A program made the position numbers and the translations under genes. A DNA stretch of 64,000 nucleotides, taken from assembly GCA_036346205.1 (NCBI GenBank), contig JARFJB010002472.1, positions 566,501 through 630,500 on the forward strand, given 5' to 3'. This document shows, piece by piece, positions 56,685 to 64,000 of the stretch. The notes below the pieces were generated by a model. That model did no database searches and was not told where the DNA came from. It saw only the letters and a program-made list of their open reading frames with translations. The DNA comes from Vesta saturnalis. Taxonomy: Eukaryota; Arthropoda; Insecta; Coleoptera; Lampyridae. Each line of letters starts with the position of its first letter. The first letter of the stretch is position 1.

Positions 56685-57335
56685 ATATTCAAATTTCCCA
56701 ACAAGGGGCCACGACCGGAGGGCGCAGGTTCCTATGTTTGTCTTATAGGTTAACGATAGGCCTCTTATTAGAATACAAAATGTAAACACTTAAATACAAA
56801 CCCAAATTCAAATTTCCCGCTAAGGGACCAGGGGCTAAGACCCGAAGGCAAGTTGCGAAGTCCTATGTCTGTCTTATAAGTTAGCATTAGGCCTCATTAT
56901 TATAATACAAGCTCAAATTTCCCCTCATAGGTGGGGCCACAAACAAATTAACATTTTTGGTCTAAGGGCGAGGGCCTGAAAGTAAGTTGCTAAGCCCTAC
57001 GTCTGTCTTACAAGTTAGCATTATATCCCTTATTATAATACAAATTCATATTTCCAGCCATAACCTGCAGAGACTTAAATACAAATACAAATTCAAATTT
57101 TCCGCCAATGAGGGCACGGCAAGGGGCAAAGCACCGAGAGCAAGTTGCGCAACCCTACACCTATCTTACATGTTAGCATTAGGCCCCTTATTTAAAACAA
57201 ATTCAAATTTTCCGCCAGGGGTACCACAACAATACACGAAGGCCCACGAACAAGTTGCGATCGCGACAAGGGGCGAGGACCCGAGAACAAGTTGCGACGC
57301 CCTACACCTGTCTTACAATCTCGGTTATGTTCGGG
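56685..57335. repeat. Imperfect tandem repeat, five units of about 105-180 bp
   Basis: Each unit has ttcaaattt.cc, a gggcc/aggg-rich part, aagttgcga, ccta..tctgtctta, and gttagcattaggcc..ttatt. The closing block (ttattataatacaa) resembles the outer tips of the Polinton arms. The two short frames here are by-products of the repeats. Confidence 0.8.
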
Positions 57336-57399
57336 GAGGGTTGGTGTGAGGATCGCCGAAACTGTATTCGCCGAAAGCCTCGCGTCGCAAAATTTGATC

Positions 57400-57779
57400 C
57401 ATATGAGACATGCAAGTAACGGTTTCTCGAAACGTCAAGTACTTGCATCGACCATCAAACAGGTTGAGATGATTGATCAGAGGTACCTTTAGCATAATGG
57501 CGGCGCACGGTTCAATTTACAAGACGCGAATTATGGACGCTAGTTTACTGGTGAGACGTATGCCAATCAATCCCATCATTCCAATTGCACGATAAAGCCT
57601 TAGAAACAAATACAGCAAAATACTCTGTTACAAGGACCGAAGTAAAAGTGCTAACTATACCTGTGGGCATACAGCGAAAATCATTGGACAATGTCTTCCT
57701 GGGTCAGTTACCTAAACGATACATCGTAGCTTTTACCGCAAATAAAGCGTTGAGAGTGATGATGTGTAAAGGTTATTGA
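57400..57779 (+). pseudogene. Polinton minor capsid (penton-like) protein fragment, right arm
   Basis: The plus strand reads GFSKRQVLASTIKQVEMIDQ, then after a deletion KTRIMDASLLVRRMPINPII and, in the frame open at 57585-57779, ETNTAKYSVTRTEVKVLTIP, VGIQRKSLDNVFLGQLPKRY and IVAFTANKALRV. It is the same protein segment as in the left arm, with independent damage (deletion of the F-N-Q block, frameshift near 57590). Both arms stop at the same residue region (about M-M/R-M-C-K-G), so the truncation predates the duplication. Confidence 0.75.
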
Positions 57780-57879
57780 CTTTCGCATTAACTGTAACCC
57801 CGTTAGTGACATTCTTACCTATATGAAAGTATCGCATCGCTAAATTTTGCCTATATGGTTAGATTTGACGTTTGTTAAA

Positions 57880-58260
57880 GATTGTTATTTCGCAATAAAG
57901 TCCTTGCCCTTATCCGTCTGTATACTTTGAGGTATCTTTCCGCATCTTTGAAAAATAACCGGAAATGCGTCGATTATAAAACATGTAGTTTTTCAGTTTC
58001 AGAGCTCGTGTCCACGCCATCTTGGTAAATACATCGATAACCGTCAGTATATAATTATATCCGTCATTATATTTACTTAGATTTCTCATTTCGCAAAGAC
58101 CTCGCCTATCATAACTCAAAAAAAAATGTTACCCACAATGTTAGTATTTCGAGTAAATTTCTCACTACAGGTTTATGTATAGTGTACGCTACTTGTTTCT
58201 GTAACCGCGCTCTAATATCCTCCCTAGGGGCCTGTTTATAAATTTAAGTTCCTTTTCACT
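57880..58260 (-). pseudogene. Polinton-type integrase fragment
   Basis: The minus strand (open 58119-57910) reads LCEMRNLSKYNDGYNYIL, TVIDVFTKMAWTRALKLK and a decayed following part. This is the first strand of a retroviral-like integrase core, with the first catalytic Asp in T-V-I-D-V-F-x-K, as encoded by Polinton/Maverick elements and the Ginger group. The remaining catalytic residues are lost or outside. It lies only in the right arm, directly beyond the capsid fragment and in opposite orientation to it. Confidence 0.7.
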
Positions 58261-59139
58261 GGGGCAGAGCTTGTATGTAAAATGGTATGATAACCCCATT
58301 ATCGGTAAACTCCGAAAATTTTAAAATAGTACTCTAATAAGCGGCCAGCGTGCATGCTTAACCTGATTATAAAATCTAAAGCCGTTTTTTTTTGACAGAT
58401 GTATTTCTGATGAGATAGACCTTTTATGTATGTAAAAGAGGTGAAATCTAACTTAAAGAAGAGGACACAGACAATTCGCTGCATATATCACAATACTAAA
58501 TAACCTGTTTGCGTAAATATATATTGACGGTTTACACGAAGAGTGTGATAGACGTTTTTATTATGCGTTAGTAATTTATTTTAATTATACAGCTTCGTAA
58601 TTGCATTGCATCTCTCTAACTAATATAATCTGTGATATCTAAAACACCCCAATATATACGTGTAGGTAAAATATGCACAGTGTTTATTATTATTGTTTAT
58701 ATCGAATTGCGAAATCGTACATTCCCTTTTGTATATCAACAAGTTAATTAACTGATTACGCAATACCCATTAACTGTTTTATCATCATTATATAGAAGTT
58801 AACAGTGTATTCAAAATCAATTGTATATGTTATCTTTATCTTGATTAAATTCTTTAATACAGAAATAATCCAATTGTTTATTAGCTTTACAAAATACGAC
58901 CTTCAAGTGCGCATACAAAACAAAATGACTGCCAAGGTGTCCTAGGGCCACAAAAAACCAAGATAGTAAAATTTTAAAATGTTTGTAAACACATTAATTA
59001 ACACGATGTCGACGGCTGACACTTTCCAATTCATAATGAAGTTGTACAACTGTTTAATAATAAACACATACTAAGAAGCCCGCGAACAGATTCCTGTCTT
59101 ACAAGACTAGGACCCCTTATTAGAATACAACCCCCATAA

Positions 59140-59730
59140 TAATCATGCGATCCCCTTTGACAAAAACAACCATAATTAATAACAGATTAAACCTTTTTAT
59201 TCTCAAAACACTGCATGCGCACGAATTTACCTACCCTCCAGGGGCTAAACTGTCTTAATACTGCCAAAAGTTCCTAATTAGGGTGAAAATTTCATCAAGA
59301 GTTGAAAATAGCCTCCGAAAAGAAACCATAGGGGTGAAAAAATACGATTCCCACGTGGACATATAAAAATTAAAACGTAAGGTGTCCCAGGGGGCGGAGA
59401 TTGTGACGTAAAAAAGTTAAATGCAAGGTGTCCGTGTACTACTTGTGTAAATTCTGAGTGTTATATCCGAAAGCTCAAGTAATGATTATATGTGGCTAAC
59501 GCTTTTTAAGAAGGTCGAGGTCTACCTTATAATATTATTGTCGTTAGTTTCAAGGGCTGTGACTATATGCAATGCATTACCTCTCAATGCAGATTCTAGA
59601 TAGTGAATCTTTTGTGTTGGTTAAGGAAGTCCGAACGTCAATTAAAGACCTAAAACGCTCTATAAAATTAGAATAATGTGATGTAAGTCCAATAAATACT
59701 GGAATATGGATCGGTGTTAACTAAACTATT
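59140..59730. other. Non-coding, nothing recognised
   Basis: Mixed composition. Two similar blocks (aaaacgtaaggtgtcccag at about 59373 and aaatgcaaggtgtccgtg at about 59418) suggest a small local duplication. Confidence 0.4.
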
Positions 59731-59734
59731 GTTG

Positions 59735-60012
59735 GGAATGCATTATCTAGAGGAGATTCTGAAATTGATTGTGTATTTGTGACAATGCATTATAAAACGA
59801 AGTTTTAAACGCTTTGAACTCTTCCTCGTCAATAATTTTGGTAGACGCTTTATCAATCTCCTCTTGAATTTCTTTGAATTGTACTAATAATGGTTCAAGG
59901 CCTGATCTCCTAATTTTTATTTTGATTAGATTTGATGTATTGTGTGGATCCTCTAACCAAATCTGGGGATTTTAGATTTTAAAGCCCCACGTTTATAGCT
60001 TAAATGTTCCTT
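59735..60012 (-). pseudogene. BEL/Pao-type gag N-terminal fragment
   Basis: The minus strand reads SYKRGALKSKIPRF near 60000 and, in one continuous frame to about 59735, RSGLEPLLVQFKEIQEEID, KASTKIIDEEEFKAFKTS and FYNALSQIHNQFQNLL. The R-G-x-L-K-x-K ... L-x-x-F-x-x-x-Q-x-x-I-D pattern is the start of gag in BEL/Pao and related insect retroelements. A frameshift lies near 59945. It could come from the same family as the element at 41-54 kb, but there is no overlap to test that. Confidence 0.45.
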
Positions 60013-60014
60013 CT

Positions 60015-60885
60015 TCTTTCTGTAATCCGATGCAATTAAATTTAAGGCTGCCCTACCGTCGTGTAAATGCTCCTGTGATCAATTAATTTGAGTTTCGTTG
60101 CTTTCCAGACAGACTGCACTTTTTATGCGATTGAACACCTGATTAGTAAGGCCAATGAATAAATAGATGATATGGTATATATTAAGTGTTTATGTGTCAA
60201 TCCGGATCGAATTGGGACCAAAAATATGTTGTTAACAATTGCAATCATTTTTTTTCTATTCTGACCATTATTGAGAATTTGAAGTTTATTTTTGTTTCAT
60301 AATGTTTGAACTAATGTAACGCTTACCGTATTACAATTTATTTCTACTTTAATTTAAAAGTAAAATTGTAACTAGTAGTATAATATGCCTAAAACCATTA
60401 TTTTGTTATTTAGCTCTGTGTTAGCTAATTATATGAAAGTCTCCGAGAAATTGAACATAAGTTGCGGTATAATTATAAGAAAAACTGAATGTAACTTCTT
60501 TTTGCTACTTTACATCGTTAGATCTAACCGCGCCGTGGAGATTTACTAAGGTAAGTGGGTTACCAAGGTAACTGCAATGGAGATGTGCCGATTCCAGATA
60601 AAGCATGAACAATTTTCACTCACCAAAACCTACAAAAACTAACACTAAATCCGAGAACATAGTTTCTACGCGCAACCGCAATCTTAAACAGTATTGTACA
60701 TAATTCAATATCAAATAACCCGCTTTCACCCTAAACGTTAAATTTCGTCTCCATAATCTTAATAAATTTATCTTACTCCAAAACAACAAAAATGTACACA
60801 TTGTAATCTTTACGGGGGTCGTTAAATAATTCACCCACTTAATGATTAATACTTCTAGCCCAGAGCTATAATTAGCTATGGAAAA
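60015..60885. other. Non-coding, nothing recognised
   Basis: AT-rich. The minus frame at 60616-60834 has no recognisable domain. Confidence 0.4.
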
Positions 60886-60889
60886 TAAT

Positions 60890-61600
60890 GGATAGCTAAA
60901 ATATTTTATGCCACTTTACTCATCGGTAGATTAATATGTCCAGGTTCAATAACATTTGATTTGCTTTTATTAACAAAAATAGAATTGCTTAGATATTTTC
61001 GCTTTACAAAAAAAGGTGTTGCTTCAAACCTGAAAATAAATAAAGTAATCTCGAACGCCAATTTGTTTTTAAAAATAGAAAAGTCACAAAAAACTCATGA
61101 AAGTAACAAGTAAAAAATTATGACAACAATAAGTTTTATTACGATACTTAATTTGATTATAAGGATGAGCTCTTAAAAACTTTAAATTTCTTTAAATTTT
61201 GTTGCGCAATTTTAATGGAAGTTGAAGTAAACATCAGATTGATATGCTGGTAATTCCAAATATATAGAAATATTTTTGTAAACCTTCAAACTGAATTGAT
61301 TTTGCAGGATTCAAAATAAAATAAGTGGTAAGAGTATAAATAAAATTGCCATATAAATGTGGCACAAAAAAATTAAACAAGGCGAAAATGGCTTCTACTT
61401 ACACACGCAGTTCAAGCAATGAATAAAGGACACTCAAAGTAACCCTGCGCAATGATGGAAAATGACTCGAAGCGCGGAAAGGGATGTGCAGACGTATAAT
61501 ACTTGAAATAATTTGTTTATGCAACTAACGCTACACGAAATGCACTTAAGTTGCCAATATGAAAGTAAATTTTAAGCATACATAAAATAAAAAAGTTTTT
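60890..61600. repeat. Second copy of the 1.3-kb repeat family
   Basis: It shares ordered blocks with 30264-31420: tcggtagattaa..tgtcc.ggttcaat at about 60920, ctcgaacgccaa.tt near 61050, aatggcttct near 61388, gatgtgcagacg near 61480, and a block with atgcaactaa, acacgaaatgca and ttaagttgcc near 61520-61555. This copy has no tandem duplication. It is more diverged and partly shortened. Confidence 0.6.
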
Positions 61601-61604
61601 TACA

Positions 61605-64000
61605 ACATATTAATTCAATTTTGAAAATCTTTAGGTTCAGTTAATATTAAAAATAAAATTGTCCATATTGCACCTTGTATACTGATTCAATATAGGTGGT
61701 TAGGCATTGTCTGTATAGTTTTGAAATTTTCCTTGTATGTATATGAAATAGTATTTATAATTGTGATAACAATTCTGTCATTTTTAACCACAAAATTACT
61801 AACACCTATGTTAAAATTGAAACAAACGTAACGATCATCTCGTCCTTTATGGATTATATACTTTCTGTTCTGAATTTTTTCACCACAATATATTTAAACG
61901 TTGTTAAGTATGAACTTTTATTTTTATCTACACATAAAATAAAAAATAAATAAATATTGACAAATATTGTGATGAACAGCCTCTGCAACTAAGGCCAACG
62001 CCGTATATTGAATAAAATTAAAAAATATAAGCAATTAAATCTTATAGTCGGTCCCTCCTAAAATAAGCAATTCTAAGACCGATAGTTATGAACATAGCTA
62101 AAATATCAAAAGCTTTATTATTCCTAAACTATGCAATCATTTATGTACCTTTATAAAATAATAATAATATAAAAAAAAAATCAAATCTAATAATGTAATA
62201 TTGGTTCTCTTTAAAACTCTAGATCGACCTTTCACTTTAATGAAGCCATACATTAATATTGTAAGCGGAGCACTATCATGACTTAAATAAAGGAGTAGGT
62301 TGAAAAATCTGACTTTGTTAACCGTTACACACATTAACCATTTCGGATTTACTGGCCAAAAACGAAATCGGCCATTTTCGGTTTTTCGCCGATATTTTCA
62401 AAACCAATTGACCGATCGTAAATCTGAAACCGGATATCGAATGCTCTAAGCTTCCTCTAAAACTTTCCCCATTTAACCTTTGCCGTAAGTATAACAGAAG
62501 CCGAGATCCCTTTATAGAGAAGCGAATTTGGGACACATTGTATTTACAGCAGTTTTACCTCGTAATATTCAATACTTTCACTTCCAATTTAGAATATTAA
62601 ATTTTAAAGGTTTTGTTTTCTGTGGCGTGGTTCTTATACACAATACTCTTCCTAATATAACGATTGTTTATTACTACTTACAACTCACATATAACCAATT
62701 TACTTGTACACGTTTCAATACTCTATCTCCAACATTGGGTTTTATCAGGTAACAACAGTCTTTTACAACATAAATTAACACAGATCGTTATGTTCTCTTA
62801 CAAAAAATAAATAAATAAACCCACGCGCGGCCATTCTATTTAAGGGTTTGCAATCAAAAGTTCCTTCCATACTAACTACCTCTTTTCCACTTACTTACGT
62901 CCATTTTGCCTACGTCATCAAAAACCTACCCACTAAATCAAAAATCAACCACTCTCTGAGGGTTTTAATGTCATTTGCATACCTAAAACGGAAATAACGG
63001 GGCATTAATCTACGCCGTCTTGACATTTTTAACAAAAATGTAATAATTTTCTAAAATGACCAAATTCAACATTTAAATTCATTCATTCTTATTCAAATTC
63101 AATTTTCTATGAAAGCCTCACGTACAAAGTCTTTCCGCAAATTACAGTAAATTTCAATGCTATTTGTCCTTGAATCATACATAAAAATTTCCATTGTGAA
63201 ATTCCTAACTAATTTGTGCAAGTATAGTTTACATACGTATTCTTCCCACTAATACAAAATAAACATATCGTTAATTTACCCACGCTACTCATTTATAGCA
63301 ATGTTGGACCTTTGAAAATAAGGAAACCACACAGTGGCACACATTATCGTCTCAATGGGGGTTTTACTGAAATATTATTTCTCAAGCAAATTTAATTCTT
63401 TCAGATTACAGTCATTTTATATAATATTCATCGCTTTACTACGAACTCCAATGCCGTAACTTACGCCACACTTACAAGTTATATCTAAAAAAAAACATAT
63501 CAGAAAAAAACACTAAATATACCCAGTGAGTCTAAATAATATTACAACATCGTGTCAAGTAACATTGAAAGGTAAGGTGACAAAATCAATCAACCTATTA
63601 CATCAAGTAGCAACAATGCACAATGTTGAAATTCGTAAGCAGACAATAGTTCATAAATACCACGATATTACCGCCAAACGTTTTATTAAACTCGATACGT
63701 GATTTATTTATTTTGACTATAACTGTGTACTCTACGGTTTGCGACGTTTCTTATCAAAGAGACAGTATGAATATAAATATAGAATAAGATTTAGAATTTT
63801 TAGATGCCATGCTTCCAGTTTGAATTTAATCTATTCTTGTAGAAGAGATAAAGAATATTCAAAAACATACATTGATTACATAATAAAAAGTAACATAGAA
63901 TTTGTCGTGAATCGTTTGAACTGAAAACAGCATTACCGATTCTTCTTTATCAAAGCACGCGTACGTACAGAATTCAGGATTTTTTTCTAGCAATATCAAA
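61605..64000. other. Non-coding, nothing recognised
   Basis: AT-rich. The stretch 62335-62530 has a different composition and reads like a fragment of a dispersed repeat (aatcggccattttcggtttt, ttgaccgatcgtaaatctg). There is no second copy in the window. No domain is seen in any frame, including the short frames at 62318-62536 and 63739-63924. Confidence 0.4.

Larger units (their letters stand above)
57400..59135 (+). repeat. Polinton/Maverick-derived inverted arm, right
   Basis: Inverted counterpart of 54435-55640. It lacks about 70 bp near 57480 and carries an additional integrase-coding segment at about 57800-58260. The outer end is at about 59135 (gaatacaaccccc). Confidence 0.85.

Noticed and set aside
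62318..62536. 72-residue minus-strand ORF with a serine/arginine-rich composition
   Set aside because: No recognised domain. The underlying sequence looks like a dispersed non-coding repeat.

Overview
This window looks like AT-rich nuclear DNA from an arthropod, most likely an insect. The grounds are one recognisable host exon with canonical splice sites (carbonic anhydrase-related protein, 27758-27949, minus strand) and a set of transposon families typical of insect genomes: Jockey, CR1-like and other LINEs, Penelope, gypsy, BEL/Pao, Tc1/IS630, piggyBac and Polinton. There is no operon-like organisation, no rRNA and no CRISPR. Apart from the one exon, almost everything identifiable is transposon-derived, and nearly all of it is broken. 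I infer that much of the window is intron or flank of the CA-related gene. No second exon of it was recognised.

Layout. 0-5 kb: a tRNA-bearing repeat, a 3' half and a separate 5' half of Jockey-like LINEs, and a tRNA-Ala-derived SINE. 5.2-6.6 kb: a Tc1-like transposon with about 108-bp inverted ends. 7.4-9.8 kb: a gypsy gag fragment, a short inverted-repeat element with CpG-rich ends, and an IS630/mariner-like transposase remnant. 10.4-12.6 kb: a YqaJ-nuclease plus PHD-finger pseudogene lying back to back with a D-N-C-x-G-Q-N-type transposase pseudogene. 12.9-14.5 kb: a Penelope-like element with an in-frame (AT)n expansion inside its reverse transcriptase. 15-19.4 kb: small inverted repeats, a repeat with a hammerhead-like core, and a mariner-like element with very long inverted arms. 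22.6-25.1 kb: a CR1-like LINE preceded by a SAP-domain ORF. 27 kb: a second copy of the tRNA-bearing repeat, then the host exon. 28.5-31.9 kb: a LINE interrupted by a 1.3-kb repeat. 32.8-34.6 kb: a piggyBac copy whose catalytic middle is replaced by foreign fragments. 34.7-37.3 kb: gypsy pol remnant. 37.4-39.4 kb: another LINE. 40 kb: second SINE copy.

41-54.4 kb is the clearest structure. An 11.2-kb gypsy element with two 2.56-kb LTRs and a 4-bp target duplication (ACTT) sits inside a minus-strand BEL/Pao element. Reverse transcriptase and RNase H of the host element lie on one side, and its integrase on the other. 54.4-59.1 kb holds two inverted arms of Polinton/Maverick material (minor capsid and integrase fragments) around a centre of tandem repeats. 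59.7-61.6 kb has a BEL/Pao-type gag fragment and a second copy of the 30-kb repeat. The last 2.4 kb shows nothing recognisable.

The parts do not act together as a pathway. The window records layered insertions, and the order of several events can be read from the nesting. Candidates for something less described are the YqaJ-PHD/transposase pair, the tRNA gene flanked by inverted ends, the inverted Polinton arms and the repeat with a hammerhead-like core.
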